This document shows, piece by piece, positions 1 through 11,059 of a stretch of 64,000 nucleotides of DNA. The notes beneath the pieces are model-generated. The model was not told the origin of the DNA. It searched no databases and worked only from the letters and a program-made list of their open reading frames with translations. The stretch comes from Amphirosellinia nigrospora. Lineage: Eukaryota > Ascomycota > Sordariomycetes > Xylariales > Xylariaceae. The position numbers and the translations under genes were made by a program. Every line of letters starts with the position of its first letter. Within the stretch, counting starts at the first letter, position 1. Location of the stretch: positions 1,612,001 to 1,676,000 of the forward strand of contig SCHM01000004.1 in the NCBI GenBank assembly GCA_004123355.1, written 5' to 3'.

Positions 1-834
1 GCGGAAGTCAGTCCCATTTTAAGATCCAGTCTGGCTATTTGATTAGCTAGGTAAACGATATAGCCCCGGCTATATACTATTAAGCTAAAAATTAAATAAT
101 TTTATATATTATATATATAAATTTTTTAAAATTAAAAAAATAAGTTTTATATATTTTAATTTTTTTTAATTTATATATTAGTAATAATATGTTAAGTCTT
201 ATTTATACAATTACTAACTTAGAGTTATGTGCTATGTATAGATGGTTATTCGTGGGGTAAACGCTTCTAAATGCGGCTAGTTTGACGTGTAGAAATCAAA
301 CGTGACGTCCGAGAATCCGACTTGATATTATATATATATGGTCTATATAGCCTAAAAACAAGGCTTCCTTACCCCTGCCTAAAGGGGCCTCTAGTTTAAA
401 ATAACTAAACTGGAACAGGGCAAGAGCCTGAGGTTACGTAATGCGACTGAATGCGTGTCCGAATCTATTTATGTTATTGGCCCTTGTCCCGCACTCCCAG
501 CCTCAGCCTCGAGCCCATCCACCTTCTTCGTCGACTTCACCTTCCTTATCGCTTTACAACAATGGGCAAGCCGTCGCACCCTACGTCCTTCCCACATCTG
601 CCCTCTACATGCAAACTTGATCATCCTGGTTGAGGGGACTCGGCCACCGTCCAATCAATTTCGCAATTAAACTCGACACTTTCGTCATAGTACCGACGAA
701 GCTTCAGGTGTCATGCTTCTTCATCGCAGATAAACAACCAACCGCCTTGACCCCCAAGCCAAAGTCAACTTCTGTCGCACCGCTTCAACCTACCGTACTT
801 ATAGCTCGATCACCAAGACAATTAAACAGGGACA
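1..834. other. AT-rich left edge and elongin A upstream region
   Basis: The first 240 bases or so are almost pure A and T, with runs of T and A and TATA words, and AT-rich sequence continues with gaps to about 350. This contrasts sharply with the mixed composition from about 370 on. In filamentous ascomycetes such patches are usually repeats altered by repeat-induced point mutation (RIP), but no element ends or coding remnants can be seen. From about 450 to 834 the sequence is C-rich and CT-rich on the + strand, which fits a fungal promoter and 5' leader for the elongin A gene. No gene is supported here. Confidence 0.5.
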
Positions 835-2145
835 ATGGTCAAATCACTTGTTGACTTGTGCACGGCAATGTGCTTCCGGAATATCAAAGGTTCATACTCA
901 TTTCCATATATTGGTCAACCCGAATAATTCATTCGACCATCCTCCACCCCCTAACCTTTCAACCGCCGTACTGACTGCTGTCTGTGGACTAGATATTACC
1001 GACATGGGCTCGATACCCTACAACCTTGCGCGACCGATCATCATGAAGATCGACAACGCAGTGCAGCTCCGCCGCATAGAAGTCAACTCGCCACACCTCG
1101 AAATAGAGACGGCTGAGCGCTGGAAACACTTCATAGCCCGCGATTTCCCGATTCTCGCCGCAAACCACAACTACGTACCGAGAAATCCAAGATCATGGCA
1201 CAAGATCTACGCCAAGTACCAACGTGAGGATGCCGTGACCAAAAAGGAGGCCCGAGAGAAGCTCAAGAACGCGTTCAACAAGATTAAGGCGGAAAAGGAC
1301 CATAACCTTAGCAAGGTCACCAACTATGACAGCAGGAAGCTCCCTCGGCTACCGCGAGACGTCAAGCCGCAGGTGGGTACGCGTGCCAGGAGTGGCCGCG
1401 GCGGCCCGGACCAAAGCGAACTACGCTTTACAGGCGGTTCGAGGACAAAGACAAACACCCCCAAAAGCGTGCTCAAGCGTGCCATGAGAGAAGCAAAGGA
1501 GATCACAGCCAGAAACCGTCTCAACACTCTGACAGGCCCCGTGCTGAGACCAGGGCAGGTCGTACGGGCCCCGGCGGGCATGGTACAGGAAAAGATCAAC
1601 AAAGCGCGGCCGCTGACGGGTATTCGTCCGCCCGCGCGCCGATCCGAGCCGAATGCTCAAGACCAGGAGATTGAGGATCGCGAGGCCCGGCTACGGAAAG
1701 CTAAGGAGATGACGCGCGGAAAGGCGGGTCTTACATCGCCGACTCGGATCTCGACGACTATGACATCGAGGGTGACGATGGCCCTGTTGGTCTTGAGGTA
1801 GATGACCTCGAGACCTTCTTCGAAGAACGTCAGACTAGCCCCAAAGCCGGACCCTCAGGCTCAGGACCTAACCCAGGCCCGAAGAGGAGTGTTTTTACGC
1901 GTAAGACGGGTAGTTCATCTGCCACACCATCAACGTCAAAAGTGCCTACCCAGGCCCAAGGACGCCCAAACCCGAAAAAAGAACCAGTCATGAGCAACTC
2001 ACGCTCACGAGGGCCGTCCAGCCCCCCACCCAAACCCGCGGCGAATTTTTCATCTGCTCCCCCTGGCTCATCAGCCTTGCTACCTCGTAAAAGAAAGGCC
2101 GTCGACGTTTTTATGAAACCAAAACCAAAGATACCGCGGCCTTAA
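835..2145 (+). CDS. ELA1: Elongin A (RNA polymerase II elongation factor subunit)
   Basis: Elongin A stimulates Pol II elongation and, with elongin C and a cullin, acts in ubiquitination of stalled polymerase (family knowledge). The start at 835 gives MVKSLVDLCTAMCFRNIKD, the typical N-terminal elongin A signature. It is joined across an intron (890-992) to ITDMGSIPYNLARPI, followed by the conserved block with LRRIEVNSPHLE, ERWKHFIARDFP and a Lys-rich helix. The remainder is low-complexity and basic, ending with RKRKAVDVFMKP and a stop at 2143-2145. The reading frame shifts by one base near 1720-1727, in a GGCGGG context. The downstream frame then gives a coherent acidic stretch (SDLDDYDIEGDD) and the tail, so a lost base is more likely than a true truncation at 1801. 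The gene converges with the NEDD8 gene. The family call is strong; the symbol follows yeast usage. Confidence 0.88.
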
Positions 2146-3069
2146 CTTCTCCTCGCCAAGATGATATACATGTTGGGTGCCGTCCATTGTTCTGGTACAC
2201 GTATAATAGAGTTAGTGAGCTAATAACGGGTGTCGCCAAACCGGATGCGAAAAGGACACAATTGCTCATATCAGCTCGTTACTCGGCTTTTATTTTATCA
2301 TGATACTAGGTGTTTTTTCAGTTTTTTTTTCAGCTCGGGATATCACGCCTTGACTAAAATGATACGACGCAGTCTGGGACTTAGTTGCTCCATCATTGCA
2401 ATGATTGAAGGTGGACTAATTTAGGGGTGCCTCTTACCAATATCCTCTTGTACACGTTTAGGCTTATGTAGGCGCATTCGACACTGAGTCTTTAATGAGG
2501 ATAGCTAGAGCAAATATAATGTAATATTACGTGGCCCATTCTCATCAATACCATGCATCATGTGATAAACGCTTATTAACCGCCGCTCTAGTTCTATTTC
2601 CTTATCTTCTACTCATCGTTGGGGAGTTACCATTCATCTTGAACGAGGGGCAACATACATCACACGGAGAATAAATCAACCAACAGTACTCGAGTTGTTG
2701 TATTCTAACCGTAGCCTGAGAAGAAGGACAGACAGAACATGATAGGTGGTGTATACTTTTATTCGTCGTCTATCCATGATGCACTCAACTCTACCAGGAC
2801 AATTCGCTGACCGTATTTCTTGGGCTGATACCATCACTGAGTTAATCCCATTCTTATTTCCTGTCCCGTAGAGCCTTCCGCCTATATCACTAAGTAGGTA
2901 ATGTGCGTGATGATATAGCAATCCGTCGCACCCACGCATTCTCCCAGCAAATATCCGGGTACGATGTAGCTTTGGCCACCCACATTCCGTCTTCCTTCTC
3001 TTCGTCGTCGGGGATTTATGATGTCTATGGGTTTATGCATAACGTGTGAATCGATAGGGAGGGATAGTC
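2146..3069. other. Convergent intergenic region, elongin A / NEDD8
   Basis: This 0.9 kb must hold the 3' ends of elongin A and NEDD8, which converge. It contains T-rich stretches around 2290-2340, but I cannot place processing sites. An 87-codon reading frame on the minus strand has no recognisable motif and is not called. Confidence 0.5.
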
Positions 3070-3850
3070 TCAGTATTGGTAAAGGCTGGCTCCTCCTCGT
3101 AGTGTCAGGACGAGATGGAGCGTGGCGTCTGCCACGACGCCGCCCTCTGCTAGCTTCACGTCATCGTGCCTGGGATTCGGGGGTTGAAGTTAGTTATCTT
3201 CATCATTGTCGGAGTTATCGGGGAGAAAAGCGGCGCGTGGCGGGTGACCCGGTACGCTCTCCGTCCGGGACCAGACACCGCCGGCGGTCGTGGTCGGGTC
3301 GGGCGAAACTCACATTTGCTTGCCTGCGTAGATGAGTCGCTGTTGCGCGGGAAGGATACCCTCCTTTTCCTCGACGCGCTTCTTGACGTCCTCGATCTGC
3401 GACGGCGAATACCCTAGCCGTCAGCCTCAAAGTTTCTCCCACACGACTCTCTGGAGCGTAGTTCTGCGCTGCTCGCGCCTGGACAGGAGGGGGCAACGCC
3501 AAGTGGTATTGCGTGATCGCACCTAGGGCTGGCGACAGGACAGGACAGGAGGACGGGAAAGGTAGAGGCGATTGGGGGGAGGAAGGAGGAGGGCATACCG
3601 TGTCTGTTGGCTCGACGTCGAACTCGATCAGTTTGCCCGTCAGGGTCCGCACCCTGTAAGCCTGGTCGTCAGCACACGCACTTTTACACGGGCCAAGATA
3701 ACAGGGAACGGCTTGAGAAGGCCGCTCTTGGGAAAAATCATAGGTGTAGTGAGCCATCTAGCGGATAGCTCGAGAGCAGGTCGTATGCGCTAAGTACGGC
3801 GGGCGCATGGCGGGGCAGGGCGCGTTAGACGCAACGTACTTGATCATCAT
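3070..3850 (-). CDS. RUB1: NEDD8 / RUB1 ubiquitin-like modifier
   Basis: NEDD8 is conjugated through its C-terminal Gly-Gly to cullins, activating cullin-RING ligases. Four exons (3840-3850, 3599-3653, 3314-3396, 3070-3169) join in phase to give 82 residues. The protein starts [19 protein letters not shown], continues [16 protein letters not shown] and [10 protein letters not shown], and ends HLVLTLRGG plus a six-residue tail ASLYQY. Up to the Gly-Gly the length and alignment match NEDD8. Residue 72-equivalent is Thr in LTLRGG rather than the Arg of ubiquitin, supporting NEDD8 over ubiquitin. The introns (3654-3839, 3397-3598, 3170-3313) have GT-AG ends and are much longer than the exons. The tail after Gly-Gly must be removed by a processing protease before use (family knowledge). 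The frame is intact, unlike that of many neighbours. Confidence 0.92.
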
Positions 3851-4403
3851 CTTGACGGCTGTTGTGATTTCTACCGAGGCAAGCCTGCGAGTAGTGTGGT
3901 GAATGACACCGATAGTTCTGGTCCGGACTTTAAGATCAAGGCCACGGGAATGATGCGGTAAGTAAGGTTTAGTCGTTTGAATGTGACGAAGCTAGGTACA
4001 GTACTTATGTGGGTAGGGAGCGTTGGTGGGGTGAAGGTGGGGTTGTAATGAATATTTACTGTAGAGTAGACGAGAATGCTGGGTCAGATGTCAATCTACA
4101 GAAGGCAATCGGCCAGTCATGCCAAGTTCAGTAGTCCTCGGTCTATAGCTAGGCAAACATATCATAGCGATAAAAGTGAAAAACATGCTTGTTTCCCCAG
4201 GATACTCCCGATCTTTCAATTTCACGGCATAAAGGTTAGTCTTGTTCTTGAACGCGAATCGTTATGAACTCAAGTCAGGTCTAGAAGTACCCACGCAGAC
4301 GCGAGCTTCCACGTTAATATACACGAATTATGAGTTGTTCTAGACGTACAGTGGAGATTGTCCTCCTTTCAACAAGGTTACAGAGTTTCATGTGGTTCAT
4401 TGC
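3851..4403. other. NEDD8 upstream / prohibitin 3' region
   Basis: Both flanking genes are on the minus strand, so this 0.55 kb holds the promoter of NEDD8 and the 3' end of the prohibitin gene. A GGTGGGGTGAAGG-type purine-rich stretch lies near 4025-4045. No gene or clear motif is visible. Confidence 0.45.
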
Positions 4404-5429
4404 TCATTTCTTATTCTGATCATCGCCACCACTGAACACGTTCAAGCCCAAGCCCTCAGAATCAAGCAGAAGCTTATTCCTGCCACCTCCTGAAGCTGTG
4501 CGGCGATAGCCCGCGCATTCTCAATTTTCTTCAGCTCCACATATGTCTTGCTCTTCTTGATGGCTTCACCGATGAGCTCTGCTGATCTCGCCTCACCCTG
4601 CGCTTTGACAACCATAGCTTGCTTCTCTTGCCTTGCCTTATCCACAATAAAGGCCGCCCTCTGGGCCTCCTGCTGTGCTACTTGCTTGGCCTCGACGGCA
4701 GCCGTGAATTCGGGGGAGAAGGCGAGGTGCTGGGATACAGATTAGTATAGGAATAGCCATATTATAATAGCGTGTATCGAGGCTTACCGTTAGGGATACA
4801 TCATCTAGCAAGATATTGAATCGCGCGGCCCGCCTCGACAGGTTCTCTCGGACCAATTTGGCAACCATCTCACGCTGCGTGATAACTGACTTGCGTTGAA
4901 CTGCGCAACCACCTCTTCAAGACCTCATTCACAATAGAGGGCAAACACGCTCGTCGTAGTCCTGACCCAAAGTTCTGTAGATCTGCGGTAGGTGCGGTGA
5001 TCTCGGGACGAGACAGTACACGGCATGTGATGTTCACCATCTGCAAGTCCTTGGTTCCGTGAGCGAGGATACGTTTCTCGGTTTCGCGCGGACATCGTAT
5101 GTGATGGGGGTCTCGAGCCAAGGAATCATGATGTGAGTTCCTAACCGACAATGTAGTTAATAACGGTAAAGCTACACCGGGCTCTCGGGATGTCGGACGA
5201 ACCCTCAGTGTATATCTCCTTGCTCACACCACTCATTCTCTTGTATTTGATTGCCCTGTGACCACCATCGACGTTGAAGAGCGAGTTCTGCAGAATGATG
5301 GCACCGCCGCCGAGTAGACCAATAGCTGCCAGTCCCATACCAAAACCGGGGGGGACGGGCTCCTCCGCCGCCTTGACGGGCCAAGGCTCGCATCCTCCGC
5401 ATATAATCGTCCATCGGATTACGCGACAT
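4404..5429 (-). CDS. PHB2: Prohibitin-2, mitochondrial inner membrane scaffold
   Basis: Prohibitin-2 forms ring complexes with prohibitin-1 in the inner mitochondrial membrane, acting in protein quality control and cristae shape. Recognisable blocks run in order: MSRNPMDDYMRRMRALARQG (chosen start, 5429), the N-terminal membrane anchor MGLAAIGLLGGGAIILQNSL, LFNVDGGHRAIKYKRMSGV, IPWLETPITYDVRAKPRN, TKDLQMVNITCRVLSRPEI, LPSIVNEVLK, VRENLSRRAARFNILLDDVS, then the coiled-coil region with VDKARQEKQAMVVKAQGEA and ELIGEAIKKSKTYVELKK, ending LLLDSEGLGLNVF and SGGDDQNKK with a stop at 4404-4406. At least two introns are present, one after SKEIYTEG and one after DDVSLT. At least seven one-base shifts interrupt the frame (near 4485, 4887, 4912, 4945, 4990, 5058 and in the G7 run at 5348-5354). 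The protein between shifts is highly conserved, so sequence error is more likely than decay. The start could be 63 bases further upstream. Confidence 0.9.
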
Positions 5430-6238
5430 ATCGTCGAGCGGTGCAGGATACGTCGGTGGGGGTGGGGTGGTGAGGCGAGTTGGTGCTGTCAAGGCAGTGT
5501 CGGAGGAGGAGCTCCAATAATAGGTAGTGGTGATTCTGTTTTTCTGGTAGCCTCCGACTATTGCTCAGCGGCCCCTCCCTATTGGCTCAACTCCTCTGGG
5601 GAATTCAGCGGCCGATCAACGAAGGTTGGCGCATCTGATCTAACCCAGAACGGTGCATATTGGATACCTAGGTACGTCTTAGCAGCACCCCATGTACCTA
5701 GATTCTACCTCATTCACAACAGCAACGACAGCGTTTTGATGTTGAAAGAAACTTCAAGGCTTGCCCCACTGATGTCGATGAAAAGGATTCAAATCCAGTT
5801 ATTATAAGAGTACCTGCATTTAAGCGCAGCATTCGAAGCTGCGCACCAGCCCACAACTAGCATCGGATATCTAGGTACCTTAGGTAGTTGGAAGAACCTG
5901 GGTACCTACTGGGCCTGCCAAAAATATACTTAAGCCTACAGGGTAGGTAAGTAGGGAAATATCCACTCTAACTTTCTTACAAGTGTGCTAGGATAGTAAA
6001 CTTTAGTCTAGCAAGCTAAACGAACCTCTTTCAGTTGACATCGTTGCCATCGTACACATCACCTCCCGCGATGGTTATACATCGCCTCATATAATATTTG
6101 CGATACAGCTGATGACGCGTCTCGTTACACCCTTTGTCTCGATTGAGATCTCCCGTATCATCTCACCGCCAGCATAGGCGGCGCTCCGCTCTTTTGTTCA
6201 GTACAAATCGGTGCACTCAGCACTATTTATCGCCCATC
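5430..6238. promoter_or_regulatory. Divergent promoter region, PHB2 / CstF64
   Basis: Prohibitin-2 (-) and the CstF64 gene (+) start about 0.8 kb apart and head away from each other, so this region must contain both promoters. It includes several TAGGTACCT-type words (about 5658-5700 and 5867-5960). A long open frame on the + strand through 5274-5807 overlaps the prohibitin coding region and has no family signature, so it is not called. Confidence 0.5.
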
Positions 6239-7275
6239 ATGTCCACCAAGCCACCGTCGCGGGTCGTGTTCGTTGGGAACATTCCCTATGGTATTTAAGA
6301 ATACTGTGCCTGTGCTAGCGTATGTCGCTAACATTTCCTTGCAGGCCTTTCTGAAGAGCAAATCAGCGATATATTTACTACTGCTGGAAAAGTCCTTAAC
6401 TTCCGCCTCGTCTACGATCGCGAGACGGGACGCCCCAAAGGATTTGGCTTCGCCGAATACCAGATGCCGGTATGTTATCGGCCTAGTTTAATCGCACATT
6501 GGTGTCGCTGGCTGCCTACTAACTACGTCGCCTGGTTAGACTCTGCTGCTTCGGCTGTGCGGAATTTGAACGATTACGAGATCATGGGTCGCAAACTACG
6601 CGTCGATTACAGTACGGAAGGCCGTGTTGATGGGGACGATGGTGCTAATGCGCCCACTAATTATGGCCAAACCACCAACGGAATTTCCCATTCAACAGCC
6701 CAGCCGCAGCCCACAGGGTCTCTCCCACCACTGCCGCCAGGAAAAGAGCTACCGCCCGGCATGACTGCCACGGATGCTATCTCGCGGACCCTCAACACTC
6801 TTCCTCCTTCACAACTCCTCGACATCCTATCCCAGATGAAGTCCCTGGCAACTACGGATCCCGCCCGCGCCACAGAGCTGCTCACACAGGCGCCACAACT
6901 TTCTTACGCCATTTTCCAGGCTCTGCTTTTAATGGGACTGGTTTCACATGAAGCGATCCAGTCAGTTTTGGATACTAGTGCCTCAGCCCCCCCTGTTGCT
7001 CAACCGACTCCAATATATCCTCCGACTGCCTCGAACTACACAGTCCCAGCGACCTCGACGCCGCCGGTTCCCACAGCCTACGCACCACCCGCTGCACCGC
7101 CAGTTCAGGCGAGCTATGCGCCAGCTGCCGCTAACCCCCAGCCGGCCAGCAAGATCCAGATGCTCTCATGCAAGCGGTTATGAACTTGCCGCAAGAGACA
7201 ATCGACCAATTGCCCGAAGCCGAGCGGCAGCAAATTCTTGCTCTCCGGGCTAGCTTTATGGCACAGCGGCGGTGA
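6239..7275 (+). CDS. RNA15: Cleavage stimulation factor 64 kDa subunit (Rna15-like), mRNA 3' end processing
   Basis: This RNA-binding protein recognises the downstream/positioning element during pre-mRNA cleavage and polyadenylation. The start at 6239 gives MSTKPPSRVVFVGNIPYG, with RNP2 VFVGNIPY, and across intron 1 (6291-6344) LSEEQISDIFTTAGKV, then RNP1 GRPKGFGFAEY. Intron 2 (6470-6539) has an ACTAAC branch site; the RRM then ends SAASAVRNLNDYEI and GRKLRVDYS. The hinge domain follows (ELPPGMTATDAISRTLNTLP, then PSQLLDILSQMKSLA), then a Pro/Ala/Thr-rich linker and the C-terminal helical domain NLPQETIDQLPEAERQQIL, stop 7273-7275. Two one-base shifts are inferred, near 6463 (exon 2 end) and near 7156 (before the C-terminal domain). 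Both fit a missing G in a CAGGATG context. Domain order and length match the fungal family. Confidence 0.9.
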
Positions 7276-8507
7276 AACTGACAGTATAATTACTGCAGAA
7301 TGGAGCGATATTCTCCAGAATACCTCGATATATTTCAGAATATACAGCATGGATCCGTTCGTGTAGATTCGGCGCCTCAGGTACGCTTTTACGATTCTAC
7401 ACTGCCGATAATGTTTCGGTTCATGGACATACTTTCACACTACCGCCGAGGTTTACGATCTACTCATAGTCCACCTCTTGGATGGAATCTGAGTTACGAC
7501 TATAATAAACCTTGTTTAATGTGTAGTACAGGTTGGGCTTAGCTATCGATATGACGACTAGCATCATGGGAACTAGGTAGTGGGCTCGGCAATGCACGCA
7601 TAAATTACCTACAGATTGGCCTGTGGAAGGAAAGGGTGCAAGGCCAAAAAAAGTAATGCTTCCGCAAGGCTATATGCATAGAGTAGTTTCGGCGATAGAC
7701 CTTGGGGTTCGTCACTTTTGGAGGGTCCGAAAGCGTTTACAGCCCGTATACATACGCACAGTGTGAAACTGGTTTATTTCGGTCGGCGACAACAGGATCG
7801 CATTTGTTTATACCCTTGTGGCAGCCAATAAATAAAGGACTCCCTTTGAAATCTTAAGTGAAACGCGACGATATGGTAGATAAGGTGTGACTGCGTAACA
7901 TGTGTGTGTATGTGTGAGGTATAGTTCTAGAAGAAAAGCTCCGGCACTCAAGTGCTACCTGGTACCTTATGATAGGCGATGCGGCTGCTACCTACTGTAC
8001 TAATGCCCCTGTCAATCGGACAGGGGTATATCTGTAGCTGATGCGACCACGACGTCACACGTGTGAGCTCTCCACACGAGGTCGGTCACTTACAGCGGGG
8101 GCCTATCGGTAATCCTTCTACACCTAGGACTGTACTATGTAGGCATTACCAAACTCTATCCGTATTGTGAATTTTCATGGTCTAACATCCATGTGATAAT
8201 TGCATTCGGTTGTGCCACCTTTTCTGTCTACTCTTCTGTCTACTCTTCTGTCGACTCTTCTCTCTAGACGTGAATCACCGATTGTTTTCATCCAACGACG
8301 ATTGCATGAATCACCGAGGCAGCTGTTCTCAGCATAAACGTCAGCAGACACCTCACGACAGAGCAGCGACGCCAACCCACGCATCACAGCCCGCTTCGAG
8401 GCCATGCTTCTATCGAACGTCGCAGCTTCGGTTCGATCTTATTAAGTAGTCTAGCCCCAATACTAGTCTTTTGGTTATCCCCATTATACCAGAAGAGCAG
8501 AAGAGCA
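7276..8507. other. Intergenic region between CstF64 and the CorA transporter
   Basis: About 1.2 kb without a convincing gene. An AATAAA word at 7504-7509, about 230 bp after the stop of CstF64, could serve 3' processing. A short 12-bp tandem repeat lies at 8222-8261. The right part should hold the promoter of the CorA-type gene. Confidence 0.45.
8222..8261. repeat. 12-bp minisatellite, about 3.3 copies
   Basis: The unit TTCTGTCTACTC is repeated at 8222-8233, 8234-8245 and 8246-8257 (third copy with one T to G change), followed by a partial copy. It lies about 250 bp upstream of the CorA-type gene. Confidence 0.85.
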
Positions 8508-11059
8508 ATGGCTACCAATCCGTACTCGATCCTCGATCCCTCCCACGCGCGTCCCCGGCGCCATTAAACGCTCCCAGGTCTGGCATCCAGACGCCGAAAA
8601 AGAAACACCGAGCAGGCCGGAAACACAAGCACTCCAGGCGAAAATCCTTTGCCCTTCCCCCTGACGATTTTGCAGGCGACCCGACTTCCAATGACGCGAC
8701 AAGTCGAGACGCACTCTTCGCTCAAGGGAGAAACCTCAGCAGTACGAGCATAGATAGCCAGGTCCTTCTAGATCATAGGTATAGCGAACTTCTCCGCAAC
8801 TGTCACGGCGATTTCTTCCGTCCTGAGACTAACAGCGAACCCAGGGACGCCCAGTACCCCCGCCCACGACGGCCTTCTGCACTAGCGACATCATATACGG
8901 TATCGCAACCCCATGTTGCCCGCCTCCGTACTATGTCTTCTAGACTGCCCAGCCATGATGACGGCGAGACTGAGAATACGCCCTTGCTGGCAGGTTCGGC
9001 CAGACAAGACACCGGGTCGTCTCGGGTTATGGCTTGCGCGAGGGAATGGCAGCCGTGGTTCCAGCAGATCGAGTAACAGGCCACGTACAATCCTTCTGAC
9101 ACCTGGTGACAGACATAATGTGAACTACCCTCCTTCGATGCCTGGCACACCCCCTTTGGGGCCCAGGGATCGGGTTGATATCAACTTCGGGGACGCCATG
9201 ATGCGAGATAGCCTTTCCCTAGACCGGCCGCCCTCCCACGACGCAGCTGGGGAAGACCTTGATCCGCTCCACCCATCATCATTTGAGAGGAGGCAGACCA
9301 TAGTGCTCCAGGCATCTGAAGACGTCTGTTTTCCGCAGGAAGGAATGTCTGAGGTGGCCGACGATGATCTGCAGCAAGCTCGGGATAAGGCGAGCATGCG
9401 GACACGACGGCGGCGTCAGAATAAATGGCCTGACCTAACCATCCTCGAGGACTGGTCGCGCCTCGAGCAGGAGGGCAAGAGCGAGGTCAGCCGTATGAAG
9501 AAAATCACGGAACCGCAGCTAGTTAATGGGCGATTGCGCCCTGTTCGCCACAAGGGGTGGTTCCAAATTGAGGAAGACGCCCCTTACCGGTTTACATACT
9601 TCAATGAGGAGCTTCAGAGCACCATTCACAGTCAGACGATTTCGGAGCTTGTTCAGCCGGATGCCAGCTTCAGAGAGCTTTTTATTCCAGACCCTCCGCT
9701 ACTGTCTGATTCATCATCCGACGAAGACGACGATCTGCTCGGAGAAGTAACAAGTATCGGCAAAGGCGGCGATCTATCCTCTAAAGCACCAACAAGACAA
9801 CCCTCGGTAGCGACGACTATTCAACCCGAGCCCCAGCCAGAGTTGAACCCTCATTTAAGGAGAAAGCAACTAGCTCTACATCTCCTGCACGACATGCTTC
9901 CCAAGACTCCACGCCAAAACGCATGAAATCACCTTTGCCCGGCATGAAGTCTCCTACTCCATATGGGGACAAGAAACCGCGATACGGTGAACGACCTGTG
10001 TGGTGGCTCGATGTGCTTAGTCCAACAGACGGGGAAATGAAAACTATTGCCAAGGCATTTGGCATCCATCCTCTCACATCAGAAGATATCATGCTCCAGG
10101 AACAGCGGGAGAAGGTTGAACTCTTTCGGCATTATTACTTTGTAAATTACCGTTCTTTCGACCAAGACGCCGACTCGGAGAACCACCTAGAACCGGTCAA
10201 CATGTATGTCGTGGTATTCCGCGAAGGTGTCCTCTCCTTTCACTTCAGCCAAACCCCACATCCAGCCAATGTGCGTCGCAGGATTCGGCAGCTCAAGGAC
10301 TTCATGATGCTCAGCTCTGATTGGATTAGCTATGCCATCATTGATGATATTACGGATGTCTACCTTCCTCTCATCCAGTCTATTGAAGATGAGGTTGATG
10401 ACATTGACGACAAGATTCTAGAATTGCACTCATCCACCGACCCGGACTCCTCATCGACAAAAGAGCGCAGCAGCGGCACTCAAGAGAAGGCCACGACACC
10501 AGAAGCAAATGTAGAGACGGGCGGAGATATGCTACGCCGTGTGGGTGACTGCAGAAAGAAGGTCATGACTTTATATCGGCTTCTAGGAAACAAAGCCGAT
10601 GTCATCAAGGGCTTTGCTAAACGATGCAATGAACACTGGGAGGTGGCCCCGCGATCAGACATCGGCCTATACCTAGGCGACATCCAGGATCATATCGTAA
10701 CCATGACGGCCAATCTAAGCCACTACGAAATGTAAGTCGTCTTGCCCTAGAAGCAAAAAGGCTAAGATGATGAATGAACCTAACATTCTCAATAGGATCT
10801 TGGCGCGCTGCCACGCAAACTACATTGCCCAGATCAACATCCGCATGAACGAGCGGGCGGAACAGACGGCCGACGTCCTAGGCAAGCTCACAGTTCTAGG
10901 CACCATCGTCCTCCCATGAATATCATCACCGGCCTCTGGGGCATGAACGTCTGGGTGCCTGGGCAGGACTTTGAGGGCGACCTCACCTGGTTCTTCGCTA
11001 TTACCGGCGGGCTAGTTGTCTTCGGCCTGACGTGCTTCTGGATTGCGAAGGGTCTATAA
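8508..11059 (+). CDS. CorA-family Mg2+ transporter, Alr/Mnr2 type
   Basis: CorA proteins form pentameric Mg2+ channels; the fungal Alr1/Mnr2 branch sits in the plasma or vacuolar membrane. The protein has a long, Ser/Arg-rich, probably disordered N-terminal region, then the cytosolic CorA domain (RPVWWLDVLSPTDGEMKTIA, GIHPLTSEDIMLQEQREKVE, VNMYVVVFREGVLSFHFSQ, LPLIQSIEDEVDDIDDKIL), an intron at 10732-10795, and the pore region. The signature GMN is encoded at 10940-10948 within GLWGMNVWVPGQ, followed by a hydrophobic second membrane segment and a stop at 11057-11059. Shifts of one base are inferred near 9030, between about 9800 and 9850, and near 10915 (just before the pore helix). The ATG at 8508 also needs one extra G to be in frame (MGYQSVLDPRSL), so the start is uncertain. 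Whether it is Mnr2 or Alr1 cannot be told from sequence alone. Confidence 0.88.

Noticed and set aside
2676-2939. 87-codon minus-strand open frame beginning with ATG
   Set aside because: No motif, odd composition, and it lies in the 3' region between converging genes.
5274-5807. 177-codon + strand open frame
   Set aside because: It overlaps the prohibitin-2 coding region on the other strand and has no family signature.
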